Of a stretch of DNA of 51,786 nucleotides, positions 9,542 to 18,026 are shown in pieces. The DNA is taken from contig NZ_JAKNHJ010000018.1 of NCBI RefSeq assembly GCF_022133705.1, forward strand, positions 1-51,786, written 5' to 3'. A program made the translations under genes and the position numbers. The notes beneath the pieces were generated by a model that made no database searches, had not been told where the DNA came from, and saw only the letters and a list, made by a program, of their open reading frames with translations. This DNA comes from Varibaculum cambriense (GTDB taxonomy: Bacteria > Actinomycetota > Actinomycetes > Actinomycetales > Actinomycetaceae). Positions within the stretch are counted from its first letter, which is position 1. Each line of letters starts with the position of its first letter.

Positions 9542-9604
9542 GCCACGCCCCCAGGTAGGAAAATCGGCCGAAGTAGCAGTTATCAAAGGTGCTCTGCCGG
9601 CGCG

Positions 9605-9817
9605 CTAAATCATAATGGCTGCGGCAATTTGATTATCGATACTGTAGCGGCTGTCTTTGATCACCACGATGCACATTTTCCGTTTACGGGAAATAACCGT
9701 GATTTCTTGGCCACTGTAGCATCCTAAGCGAAACAGGAAACTATCCATCTCGGGGTCATCGGTAGCTATATCTTTGACGATATAGGTTTGACCTTCGATA
9801 GCTTCCAGAAGATTCAT
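9605..9817 (-). CDS. feoA: FeoA-domain protein
   Basis: A 70-residue SH3-like FeoA-domain protein that supports FeoB-dependent Fe(II) uptake in the cytoplasm. The ATG at 9817 is chosen because it follows a strong TAAGGAAAGA site; 18 further upstream codons are open but repeat a CQTKE peptide and overlap nothing useful. The fold is suggested by YIVKDIATDD, FRLGCYSGQEITVISR and a final DSRYSIDNQIAAAIMI. It lies last in the operon feoB - Cys-rich protein - feoA, whereas feoA more often precedes feoB. Confidence 0.8.
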   Translation of the reverse strand: MNLLEAIEGQTYIVKDIATDDPEMDSFLFRLGCYSGQEITVISRKRKMCIVVIKDSRYSIDNQIAAAIMI

Positions 9818-9855
9818 TCTTTCCTTAGTCTGGCAGGCCTCTTTTGTCTGGCACG

Positions 9856-10077
9856 CTAGTGACAGTGACATTTCGGTTCACCTGCTTGGTTAGTGATACC
9901 TACTATTTGCAGATTATGACGGTTTCCGGAGCTGGGTGCAACCTCGGGATTGAAAGTGCAGGAGGAGGAAATCGGGCAACCGATACATTTGGTGCCTTTG
10001 CGCTTCTCTTTGACGATATAGGTGATGGCTCCACTGACAATCGCCACTAGTGCCAGGCTGGCAATAATTGTACTCAA
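9856..10077 (-). CDS. FeoB-associated Cys-rich membrane protein
   Basis: A 73-residue protein with one N-terminal transmembrane helix (about 2-22), a basic turn (KEKRKGTK) and a CIGCPISSSC cysteine cluster (about 31-40), plus CHCH at the C-terminus. Small proteins of this layout are known next to FeoB and are thought to assist Fe(II) uptake, but their biochemistry is unclear. The start is TTG with AGAGGAAGCGAA upstream. It starts 15 bp after the feoB stop. Confidence 0.78.
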   Translation of the reverse strand: MSTIIASLALVAIVSGAITYIVKEKRKGTKCIGCPISSSCTFNPEVAPSSGNRHNLQIVGITNQAGEPKCHCH

Positions 10078-10092
10078 TTCGCTTCCTCTTTC

Positions 10093-12105
10093 TTAGGCGG
10101 CTTTCTCAACTTGTTGGTGCAGGTTGTATTGAGCGGAGAAATTGGCGTGAATCTGCCGGGAGATTAGGGTAATCACCCCGGCCATTATGGCTACTGCCAG
10201 TAGCCCCGGGAGGAATCCGGCCGCCAGGTGCCCGTACACCACCAGCGTTCCCACTTGATTGACCAGGAAGGCAATGGTGTAACCGGTGCAGAACTGCAAT
10301 CCGATGGCGCTCCACAACCAGCGACGATCGCGCATCTCGGAGTTCATGGCGCCGATAGCGGCGAAGCAGGGCGGGGTGTACAGGTTAAAGAACAGGTAGG
10401 CGAGGGCGCTTACCGAGGTAAGCCCCATAGTGGCAGCAACGGTGTTGGCTCCACCAGTCATTGCTAGTTCATCGGTATCGATAAAGCGGGTTAGACCATA
10501 TACCACCGCCAAGGTGCCGACTACGTTTTCTTTGGCGATAAACCCAGTGACCGCAGCCGCTGCCAGCTGCCAGGTGCCAAAACCTAGTGGAATGAGCAAG
10601 AAGGAGAAGGGGGTAGCAATAGAAGCCAGGATCGAAGTGTTTTCCGCACCCTCTTCGACTACTTGGAAACTCCAATTGAAGGTTTGCATAAGTTGGACTA
10701 CCAGGTTACACACCAAAATGATGGTAGCGGCCTTAATAATGTAAGCCTTCGCCCTTTCTAGCATCGACAAGGTGGCATTCCACAGGGAAGGAACCCGGTA
10801 ACGAGGTAGTTCCATGATGAAGAAAGTTTTCCGGAACTTGTGTCCGGTGACCATCTTTACCAGTAGTGCCCCCAGGAAAATCAGGCACAGCCCTACAAAG
10901 TAGCTGACCCAACTCACCCAAGCAGACCCGGCAAAGAAGGCTCCACCAAATAGCGCAATCACCGGGATTTTTGCTCCACAGGGTATGAAGGAAGCTAGCA
11001 TCGCGGTGGCGCGACGTTCGCGTTCATCGCGGATGGTCCGGCAGCTCATAATCCCGGGAATGGCGCAACCGGTGCTGATGACGATGGGGATTACAGATTT
11101 ACCGGATAGCCCCACCCGCTTGAAGATGGGATCTAGAACGGCACTTACCCGTGCCATATATCCGGATTCCTCTAATAGTGCCAGCAGGAAGTACATCACC
11201 ATCACTAACGGGAGGAATCCGATTACCGCACCTACCCCGCCAATGAGACCGTCGGCAATGATGGTGCGTAACAGGGCAGGAGAATCCGCCATTTGTTCGC
11301 TGACCCAGTCTTGGAAGGCTTCGATCCAGCCGACTAACCAGTCGGCGATAAGGGGGCCAAGATAAGTTTGAGAAATCGCAAATACCGCCCACATAATCGC
11401 CGCGAAGATTGCTATCCCCGCAAATTTGTTGGTTAGTACCGCGTCTAGGGTGTCTTGACGAGTGTGAGCGGCAACTTTCACTTTCCGGGTTTCGACCGCG
11501 TCCACTACCGAGTCTACGAACTGGTAGCGGCGCCGGTCTTCTATATCGACTGCCTGCTTATCGGTAAGATCAATATCTGCTTGCAGGTAGGGGGCTTTTT
11601 GTTTTTTCCCTTCCTGAGTAAAAACTGCGCGCAGAACCTGATCTAGGCCGTTGTTCTCTTTTGCGGTGGAAACCGTAGGTATTACCGGGCATCCCAGTTC
11701 ACGTTGCAGCTTCTGGGCGTCAATCTGGGTCTGTTCCTTATCGTTAATATCGCTCTTATTGAGGGCGACTACGATAGGAACCCCTAACTCCAGCAGTTGG
11801 GTAGTAAAGAATAGCGAGCGGCGCAGATTGGTGGCATCAACGATATTGACAATAGCGTCCGGGGCCGCGTCATGAACGTATTTACTGGTGATGGATTCTT
11901 CCGGGGTAAAGGGGGACATGGAGTACGCACCGGGCAAATCCACGGCCGTGGCATCGCGATTACCGCTGAGCTCATTTCTTAGTTTAGCCTCAGCTTGTCC
12001 GACGGTAACCCCACCCCAGTTGCCTACCTTGGCCTTTTTCCCGGTTAATGCATTAAACATAGTGGTCTTGCCGCTATTAGGATTGCCAGCAAAGGCGATT
12101 CTCAT
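10093..12105 (-). CDS. feoB: Ferrous iron transporter FeoB
   Basis: Inner-membrane Fe(II) permease of 670 residues with a cytosolic GTP-binding domain. G1 is GNPNSGKTT (7-15), G3 DLPGAY, and G4 NKSD. The membrane core contains the two Gate-type repeats, with GCAIPGIMSCRTIRDERERR and SFIPCGAKIPVIALF. I chose the ATG at 12105 (AGAGGACTGGG upstream), which places the G1 loop at the normal distance from the N-terminus; the 17 extra codons upstream are atypical for the family. It is the first gene of a feoB-orf-feoA operon with a candidate metal-responsive operator upstream. Confidence 0.95.
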   Translation of the reverse strand: MRIAFAGNPNSGKTTMFNALTGKKAKVGNWGGVTVGQAEAKLRNELSGNRDATAVDLPGAYSMSPFTPEESITSKYVHDAAPDAIVNIVDATNLRRSLFFTTQLLELGVPIVVALNKSDINDKEQTQIDAQKLQRELGCPVIPTVSTAKENNGLDQVLRAVFTQEGKKQKAPYLQADIDLTDKQAVDIEDRRRYQFVDSVVDAVETRKVKVAAHTRQDTLDAVLTNKFAGIAIFAAIMWAVFAISQTYLGPLIADWLVGWIEAFQDWVSEQMADSPALLRTIIADGLIGGVGAVIGFLPLVMVMYFLLALLEESGYMARVSAVLDPIFKRVGLSGKSVIPIVISTGCAIPGIMSCRTIRDERERRATAMLASFIPCGAKIPVIALFGGAFFAGSAWVSWVSYFVGLCLIFLGALLVKMVTGHKFRKTFFIMELPRYRVPSLWNATLSMLERAKAYIIKAATIILVCNLVVQLMQTFNWSFQVVEEGAENTSILASIATPFSFLLIPLGFGTWQLAAAAVTGFIAKENVVGTLAVVYGLTRFIDTDELAMTGGANTVAATMGLTSVSALAYLFFNLYTPPCFAAIGAMNSEMRDRRWLWSAIGLQFCTGYTIAFLVNQVGTLVVYGHLAAGFLPGLLAVAIMAGVITLISRQIHANFSAQYNLHQQVEKAA

Positions 12106-12181
12106 AACCCAGTCCTCTCGTGAATTCGTAATATTAATTCGGGAACTTATGTTCACCTAACGAATTACGACAATAGTCATT

Positions 12182-12197
12182 GTAAGGTAAACCTTAC
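12182..12197. promoter_or_regulatory. Candidate metal-repressor operator upstream of feoB
   Basis: GTAAGGT and ACCTTAC form a perfect 7-2-7 inverted repeat 77 bp upstream of the feoB start. The half sites (AAGGT/ACCTT) resemble parts of DtxR/IdeR-type iron boxes, but the half-site spacing is shorter than the classic 19-bp box, so the cognate regulator is uncertain. Confidence 0.45.
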
Positions 12198-12274
12198 TAG
12201 GACGTAAAGCCCGGAATATACCTGAGGCAGCAATAAAACAGCACCGCCAAGGGGAGAGGGATTCTAATAAATTA

Positions 12275-12742
12275 CTATCCTGAATCCTTTAAGGAACCTT
12301 TTTGCTCTGGCAAGCTCAATGCCACGCAGGTAAGTTTGCGTTCGCTCTTATCCTGCCAAGTAGTTTCGGTAGGGGTTAGTGGATACAAATCCCACTTGGA
12401 ATCGCGATAACTAATCCCCACAAAACCTTCGAACTCTCGGGCGCATTCTTTAAGCGCCAGGTCGTAAAGCTGCTTTTGTCCCGGGTAGCTATTGCCCGAT
12501 AGCTTCTTTATGCCCACCACTTGTGAGTTATGGGAGTGTTGGCAATCTACCCGTTCCACCTGTCCAGCGGGTTGCGCACCGGTGAGCACTTCCTCTGCCA
12601 TGTTAAAACAGTCGCCCACTTTAAGATCAGAAGTGGCAACTGGTTGCGAAGCGCATCCGCTCAAGAATCCGCAGTTTGCTAGAGCCAGGGCACAAAAAAG
12701 GGTAAGGTACCGTTTCAACTGGGCAAACGGATAGGCACTCAT
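12275..12742 (-). CDS. Septum-formation-family lipoprotein
   Basis: Predicted surface lipoprotein of 155 residues. The signal peptide ends in a lipobox LSGC near residue 30; an earlier LANC is a weaker alternative. The body matches the actinobacterial septum formation domain in layout: LKVGDCFNM, VDCQHSHNSQVVGI, SYPGQKQL, CAREFEGFVGISY and a final KLTCVAL, with Cys residues likely paired. The domain name comes from family annotation; its molecular role is unclear. The start may be ATG 12742 or the adjacent GTG 12745. It follows pit by under 20 bp and is probably co-transcribed. Confidence 0.72.
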   Translation of the reverse strand: MSAYPFAQLKRYLTLFCALALANCGFLSGCASQPVATSDLKVGDCFNMAEEVLTGAQPAGQVERVDCQHSHNSQVVGIKKLSGNSYPGQKQLYDLALKECAREFEGFVGISYRDSKWDLYPLTPTETTWQDKSERKLTCVALSLPEQKGSLKDSG

Positions 12743-12759
12743 CACTTACAGATTATCCC

Positions 12760-13806
12760 TTAATAGGGGAAAACTGCGTGGATCAGGAAATAACTGATAG
12801 CGCCAATGAGTGCGGCGCCGGGCAAAGTCAGCACCCAGGCAATCGCAATATTGCCGGCAACTCCCCAACGTACTGCAGAAAGGCGCTTAGTGGCTCCCAC
12901 CCCCATGATGGCGGAGGAAACCGACTGCGTAGTGGAAATCGGAGCGTGCCAAACGAATGCGGTCAAATAGAGAATGGTAGCGGAAGTAGTTTCTGCCACG
13001 AAGCCGTGGGCGGGAGTAACGTCAATAACCTTCGATCCTAAGGTGTGCATGATTCGCCCACCGCCGAAGTAGGTGCCCAGAGAAATCGCACCGGCGGCAG
13101 CCAGTTTTACCCAAAAAGGAATCTGCATGGAGCCATTGGCGTCGGTAGCATGATAGCCGGCAGCTAGTAGCGCCATAGTAATAATTCCCATGGTTTTTTG
13201 GGCGTCCTGCAAACCGTGACCAAGCGCCATCGCTGCCGCGGAAAAGCGTTGCAGGAAACGGAAGTTGTTCATAGTGCGGTGATAGCTGGCTCGTTGGAGC
13301 GCCGAAAGTAAAAACCGCATGACGAAATAAGCCGTGAAAAACCCGATTAGAGGCGAAACTACCATAGGAATTAGTACGTGATTGACTATCCCCATCCATT
13401 TCACAGTGATAGTCGCGGCCAGTCCCACTCCCGCCATGCCTCCGATCAGGGCGTGGGAAGACGAAGATGGCAGCCCGAAATACCAGGTGATGATATTCCA
13501 GGCGATTGCCCCGACCAGCGCCGCCAGAATTACCACCAGCCCATGGTGGCGGTCAGCCAGCGAAGTGGATTCGGTGAAATGGGAAATATCAATAATCCCG
13601 TTACCGATGGTTTGGGCTACGCCGGTGCCTAGCATCGCCCCGATAATGTTCATGATTGCCGCCATTAAAAGAGCGGCTTTAGGGCGCATTGAGCGGGTAG
13701 AAACACAGGTAGCGATGGCATTAGCGGCGTCATGGAAGCCATTGGTGAAATCGAAGATTAAGGCAATGGCGACGACCGCGATCACCAACCCCAAGGTGAT
13801 ATCCAC
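12760..13806 (-). CDS. pit: Low-affinity inorganic phosphate transporter (Pit family)
   Basis: Polytopic membrane transporter of 348 residues. The family carries phosphate as a metal-phosphate complex with protons. The two PHO4 signature repeats are visible: DFTNGFHDAANAIATCVSTR near the N-terminus, and GHGLQDAQKTMGIITMALLA in the middle. SSSHALIGGM and APISTTQSVSSAIMG are the paired conserved loops. About ten membrane segments are apparent. It lies 3 bp after the DUF47 gene, the typical accessory partner. Confidence 0.92.
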   Translation of the reverse strand: MDITLGLVIAVVAIALIFDFTNGFHDAANAIATCVSTRSMRPKAALLMAAIMNIIGAMLGTGVAQTIGNGIIDISHFTESTSLADRHHGLVVILAALVGAIAWNIITWYFGLPSSSSHALIGGMAGVGLAATITVKWMGIVNHVLIPMVVSPLIGFFTAYFVMRFLLSALQRASYHRTMNNFRFLQRFSAAAMALGHGLQDAQKTMGIITMALLAAGYHATDANGSMQIPFWVKLAAAGAISLGTYFGGGRIMHTLGSKVIDVTPAHGFVAETTSATILYLTAFVWHAPISTTQSVSSAIMGVGATKRLSAVRWGVAGNIAIAWVLTLPGAALIGAISYFLIHAVFPY

Positions 13807-13809
13807 GGT

Positions 13810-14433
13810 TTAAGACTCCTTGATGTAGATAGCCTCAACCGCGTTGGCTAAGGTTTCAAAGGAATCACACGCGGTTTCTAGCGACTCGATTACGTCCTTA
13901 ATCTTGATTACGTATATAGGGTCAGTTTCGGAAGCAAATACTTCTGCCAGCATCTTCCGGTACTGTTTGTCGCCCTTGTTCTCTAGGCTGTTAATGTGCA
14001 CCGTGAAATCTTTAAGGTCGCGTCCTCCCCGCAGCTTGGGAATGGCGAGAGCTGTTTCCTGGGCGCATTCACGCAAAATATTTGCCTGCTTTTCTAGCCT
14101 GCGAGGAATATCCTGAATCTCGTAGAGGACGATTAAGTCTCCGGCCTCATCGATTCCGTCCATGCAATCATCCAAGGCGCCGGTTAGCAGGGAGATATCT
14201 TCCCGATCCATGGGAGTAACGAAAGTTGCATTCAGCATGCTCATGGTGCGGTGAGTAATCACGTCTGAGTCATGCTCTAGATCGTGGAGTTGGGAGCGTA
14301 GCTCCTTGCGTTCCTCGAAAGAATCAACCTGGGTGATTTTCAACAATAGTTCGGATGCGGCATCTAAGTTTTGTGCCGCTTTCGTGAATAGGTCGAAGAA
14401 ATCTTCTTCTTTCTGCTTCTTCTTGAACAGCAT
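13810..14433 (-). CDS. DUF47/PhoU-like Pit accessory protein
   Basis: Helical cytoplasmic protein of 207 residues of the DUF47 family, structurally related to PhoU. It has the family pattern LRSQLHDLEHDSDVITHRTM with acidic metal-binding residues, MDREDISLLTGALDDCMDGIDE, and a second half ending in ESLETACDSFETLANAVEAI. Such proteins are nearly always encoded with Pit and are thought to modulate it. ATG start. It is the first gene of the DUF47-pit-lipoprotein operon. Confidence 0.9.
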   Translation of the reverse strand: MLFKKKQKEEDFFDLFTKAAQNLDAASELLLKITQVDSFEERKELRSQLHDLEHDSDVITHRTMSMLNATFVTPMDREDISLLTGALDDCMDGIDEAGDLIVLYEIQDIPRRLEKQANILRECAQETALAIPKLRGGRDLKDFTVHINSLENKGDKQYRKMLAEVFASETDPIYVIKIKDVIESLETACDSFETLANAVEAIYIKES

Positions 14434-14887
14434 TCGTGCCTCCTTGGCGAAGAACCATCCGCCTTTAGAGTATCCAACTTTTGTTCGTAATCTAAAATTC
14501 TACTTCCGTTAACTTTTTGGGGAAATAAATCTGGATTTAACTGCAAAAATACTAACGAGAGGTGGTAGTGTATCTGGGGTTTTGCTGGCCAAGGGGCGGT
14601 AATCAAATGGGAGTTTAAGCACCGGATAACCGGCGATGTTGGTAGGGAGCTAGAAACTGAAGGAAAAATGCGGACTAACGGCCTAAAAAGGGTATCTTCC
14701 CAAATTTGTTTACTTGCGAAAATGGGGAAGTAAGGTCAGGGTAATAGGACAGGAAAGCCCCGGTAGGCTTTATCCTGCATTATGACTTTTTATTAGAGAA
14801 CGGCAATGCTAAATTGGTTGATATATAACGACACATAGTTAGATAAAATGATGCTAGTTTTCCCTCCGACTATGTGATGAGGTAGCC
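14434..14887. other. Divergent intergenic region between DUF47 and the surface protein
   Basis: A 454-bp non-coding stretch holding the promoters of two divergent units. I see no convincing ORF or RNA gene. An AT-rich segment lies at 14790-14850 (TATATAACGACACATAG and neighbours) before the surface-protein start, and one hairpin is listed separately. Confidence 0.5.
14750..14794 (+). terminator. Hairpin plus T-tract upstream of the surface protein gene
   Basis: CAGG-AAAGCC (14750-14759) pairs with GGCTTT-AT-CCTG (14766-14777) around a CCGGTA loop, followed by GACTTTTTATT. On the plus strand this looks like an intrinsic terminator or attenuator. No gene precedes it on that strand, so it could end a short RNA or attenuate the leader of the surface protein gene. 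Confidence 0.45.
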
Positions 14888-17734
14888 GTGAAACGCACAG
14901 GAAGTAACATGAACGGTAAAAATGCTGATTTGAACACTGCGGATAATGACATTCAGCCTAGTCAGCTAGCTGCTGATCATGGAAACACCGGCACTGCTAC
15001 TAGCGAAAGCGGCAAAGTTTCGGTTCTTAATAGACGTACCCTAGGGGTGGCTTCGGTTCTGGGGCTACTGTTCGCGTCCTTGTTGGCGGGCACTTTATTT
15101 TTTACTTCCGCAGATGATTCCGCTTCCCCGGCTCCCAAGGTTGACGCTAATACTGTTTCCGACAATACCGTGTCTGCGCATGCTCAGATAAAACCGGCGG
15201 AGTTCTCTACCGCTAACAGCTTTTACCATTCAGTTCTAGACCCTGTTAATGTTTCCGCTAGCCCGAAGGCAGGGAGGGCATTGGCAGCTTCCCGCAATCA
15301 GGGAGCTGCTGAAACTTCCGCGGCTCAAAGTACCTCTGCGAATAGCGCGCGCTCGCAATGCTCGGGCGCTGCTTGCCTATCCCCCAGGCGCGCCCCGGTA
15401 GCTACCGGAGTGAAGTTGAAGTTGTTTAAGTTGGGGGTTGCGGATTCTGCGACTGTGACTAGGTGTACGCGTAGTAGGCTTTGTACTGCTGCTGATGGTG
15501 AGATTGTTGGTGGTGCTAGGTTTGCCTTGTATGAGGGTAGGACTGTTGATGAGACTAAACTGATAGATACGTATACCGTTGGTGAGGGCGGGTTTGAGCT
15601 TCCTGGTTTGCAGGCGGGTAAGAATTATACGTTGAAAGAGGTTGCGGCTCCTGCGGGGTATATTTTAAATCCTAATTCTTATACGCTTATGGTTGGTGCT
15701 GATGGTCGTGTTGGTTATCGGACAGGTAAAATAATTAGGTATCCCAATGGTGAGTTCTACATCCCGAACCTGAAGGCTCCGGTTCCTGAGGTTTGGTTGT
15801 TTAAGTTGGGGGTTGCGGATTTAGCGGTTTGTTCGTGGGGTTCTTGTTCTGCCGATGTTGCTGGTAGTGAGATTTTGGGTGGCGCTACGTTTGCCTTGTA
15901 TGAGGGGACTGCGGCTGATGAGGCTCATAAGGTTGGGGAGACTTTTACTGTTGGTCAGGATGGTTTGAAGATTCCTGGTTTGCAGGTGGGTAAGACTTAC
16001 ACGTTGAAAGAGGTTGCGGCTCCCGAGAATTATGACATTAATCCTGCTACGTACACGTTTGAGGTTGATGCTGATGGTAAGGCTAAGTATCAAACGGATA
16101 ATGGTTCGGAGTTTTTTGTAGATAATAAGATTTATTTCCCTAATAAGAAAGCTGCGCCTCCTGCGGTGAAGTTGAAGTTGTTTAAGTTGGGGGTTGCAGA
16201 TTCTGCGCTTGTGAGGAAGTGTATGACTCCTAGAACGTGGTGTTCTGCTGGCGATGGTGAGCTGGTTGCGGGTGCTAAGTTTGCCTTGTATAAGGGTTCA
16301 GTGAGTGAGGCTAATAAGGTTGGGGAGTATACCGTTGGTAAGGACGGTCTTGAGCTTTCTGGTTTGCAGCAGGGTGCTAATTATACGTTGAAAGAGGTTG
16401 AGGCTCCGGCGGGTTATGAGCTGAATCCTGATACTACAGTCTTTAAAGTCTTTGCTGATGGTAAAGTCGGGGGCCTGAATGGTAAAAGGTATAAATACTT
16501 CGATAATAACGAGTTCTACTTCCCGAACCTGAAGGCTCCGGTTCCTGAGGTTTGGTTGTTTAAGTTGGGGGTTGCGGATTTAGCGGTTTGTTCGTGGGGT
16601 TCTTGTTCTGCCGATGTTGCTGGTAGTGAGATTTTGGGTGGCGCTACGTTTGCCTTGTATGAGGGGACTGCGGCTGATGAGGCTCATAAGGTTGGGGAGA
16701 CTTTTACTGTTGGTCAGGATGGTTTGAAGATTCCTGGTTTGCAGGTGGGTAAGACTTACACGTTGAAAGAGGTTGCGGCTCCCGAGAATTATGACATTAA
16801 TCCTGCTACGTACACGTTTGAGGTTGATGCTGATGGTAAGGCTAAGTATCAAACGGATAATGGTTCGGAGTTTTTTGTAGATAATAAGATTTATTTCCCT
16901 AACCAGAAGAAAGCTGCGCCTCCTGCGGTGAAGCTTAGGTTGTTTAAGTTGGGGGTTGCGGATTCTGCGACTGTGACTAGGTGTACGCGTAGTAGGCTTT
17001 GTACTGCTGCTGATGGTGAGATTGTTGGTGGTGCTAGGTTTGCCTTGTATGAGGGTAGGACTGTTGATGAGACTAAACTGATAGATACGTATACCGTTGG
17101 TGAGGGCGGGTTTGAGCTTCCTGGTTTGCAGGCGGGTAAGAATTATACGTTGAAAGAGGTTGCGGCTCCTGCGGGGTATATTTTAAATCCTAATTCTTAT
17201 ACGCTTATGGTTGGTGCTGATGGTCGTGTTGGTTATCGGACAGGTAAAATAATTAGGTATCCCAATGGTGAGTTCTACATCCCGAACCTGAAAGTACAGA
17301 CAATCGATATTTCTCTAAACAAAGTATCCGATAAAGATACCCCCCTAGAGAACGTAAAATTCGATCTATACGAAGCCGATAACCCGGACAAACCATTACA
17401 AAACATAACCACCGGAAACGACGGGAAAGCCAACTTAACAGTTATGCCCGGAGGTAAATATCGGTTAGTAGAAACCGCAACCGCCCCCGGATACGCCCTC
17501 CTGCCACAGGCAATAGAATTCCAGGTGGATGCGAACGGCACGGTAACAATAGATAAACAAAACGGAAACGTAAACACCGTAACCGGGGGAGACAAAACCC
17601 TGAAAGTGGTCAACTATCCCGAAGGAAAACTGCCCTTATCAGGGCAGTCCGGATTCCTGGTTGTATTGCTTAGCGGATTATCCTTATTGTTGGTGGGCGT
17701 GGCCATATCCCTCGTGGGAAGAAAACGAAACTAA
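14888..17734 (+). CDS. Cell-wall-anchored Cna-B/SpaA-like repeat surface protein
   Basis: Predicted surface adhesin or pilin-like protein of 948 residues. A long N-region precedes a hydrophobic signal segment (about 50-72). A Ser/Ala-rich stretch follows, then five tandem repeats of 125-128 residues (from about 175) and a sixth, divergent Cna-B domain (about 803-920). Each unit has the isopeptide-type layout: Lys in KLFKLGVAD, Glu in YTLKEV.AP..Y and Asn near FYIPN or YFPN. This predicts intramolecular Lys-Asn crosslinks. Each repeat also carries a Cys pair in a short loop (CTRSRLC, CSWGSC, CMTPRTWC). The C-terminus has LPLSG, a hydrophobic helix and RKRN, a sortase-type signal. The start is GTG 14888 (GAGGTAGCC) or ATG 14909 (AGGAAG). 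No sortase gene is in the window. Confidence 0.85.
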   Translation: MKRTGSNMNGKNADLNTADNDIQPSQLAADHGNTGTATSESGKVSVLNRRTLGVASVLGLLFASLLAGTLFFTSADDSASPAPKVDANTVSDNTVSAHAQIKPAEFSTANSFYHSVLDPVNVSASPKAGRALAASRNQGAAETSAAQSTSANSARSQCSGAACLSPRRAPVATGVKLKLFKLGVADSATVTRCTRSRLCTAADGEIVGGARFALYEGRTVDETKLIDTYTVGEGGFELPGLQAGKNYTLKEVAAPAGYILNPNSYTLMVGADGRVGYRTGKIIRYPNGEFYIPNLKAPVPEVWLFKLGVADLAVCSWGSCSADVAGSEILGGATFALYEGTAADEAHKVGETFTVGQDGLKIPGLQVGKTYTLKEVAAPENYDINPATYTFEVDADGKAKYQTDNGSEFFVDNKIYFPNKKAAPPAVKLKLFKLGVADSALVRKCMTPRTWCSAGDGELVAGAKFALYKGSVSEANKVGEYTVGKDGLELSGLQQGANYTLKEVEAPAGYELNPDTTVFKVFADGKVGGLNGKRYKYFDNNEFYFPNLKAPVPEVWLFKLGVADLAVCSWGSCSADVAGSEILGGATFALYEGTAADEAHKVGETFTVGQDGLKIPGLQVGKTYTLKEVAAPENYDINPATYTFEVDADGKAKYQTDNGSEFFVDNKIYFPNQKKAAPPAVKLRLFKLGVADSATVTRCTRSRLCTAADGEIVGGARFALYEGRTVDETKLIDTYTVGEGGFELPGLQAGKNYTLKEVAAPAGYILNPNSYTLMVGADGRVGYRTGKIIRYPNGEFYIPNLKVQTIDISLNKVSDKDTPLENVKFDLYEADNPDKPLQNITTGNDGKANLTVMPGGKYRLVETATAPGYALLPQAIEFQVDANGTVTIDKQNGNVNTVTGGDKTLKVVNYPEGKLPLSGQSGFLVVLLSGLSLLLVGVAISLVGRKRN
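15422..15774 (+). repeat. Surface-protein repeat A, first copy (353 bp exact)
   Basis: Identical by eye over 353 bp to 16940-17292, offset 1518 bp. It encodes the unit with the CTRSRLC loop. The identity ends exactly where the downstream domain changes. Confidence 0.9.
15762..16143 (+). repeat. Surface-protein repeat B, first copy (382 bp exact)
   Basis: Identical by eye to 16521-16902, offset 759 bp. It encodes the unit with the CSWGSC loop. The end-to-end identity includes synonymous positions, so the duplication is recent or homogenised. Confidence 0.9.
16521..16902 (+). repeat. Surface-protein repeat B, second copy
   Basis: Exact second copy of 15762-16143. It follows the unique middle unit C, which begins near 16178. 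Confidence 0.9.
16940..17292 (+). repeat. Surface-protein repeat A, second copy
   Basis: Exact second copy of 15422-15774. It is the last of the five homogeneous repeats; base usage changes directly after it. Confidence 0.9.
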
Positions 17735-18026
17735 AACGGCAACGTAGTATTGCCAAACGCGACCCTGTTGGCGGTTTTGGGTAGTAGCTGAGGATCGCGA
17801 GGTGAGGGTACTCTGCCCGGGGCTAATAGTTATTTGAGCAATAGTCCTGCGACGCTTCCCTTCCAATTCTCGCTTAACCTAAACCTTGTAAAACTACTTC
17901 TCAGCGAACACCGAGCCATGCACGTTCCATAACCATGCCCGGAACTGGTAACAACCACGGTTAGGGGAAAATCTGGTGGCTCAAAAACAGGGCAGTAGGC
18001 CGTCATTAGCCCCAAAATAAGCATTT

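Noticed and set aside
15821-16852. Two identical 90-codon minus-strand frames inside the surface protein repeats
   Set aside because: They are shadows of the exact B repeats, with no ribosome-binding site and no protein-like composition.
14888-17734. Repeat array as a CRISPR or satellite
   Set aside because: The period is 375-384 bp, in frame, and encodes a coherent domain.
17735-18026. Minus-strand 64-codon frame near 17830-18024
   Set aside because: No start context, no recognisable protein features, and it lies between convergent genes.
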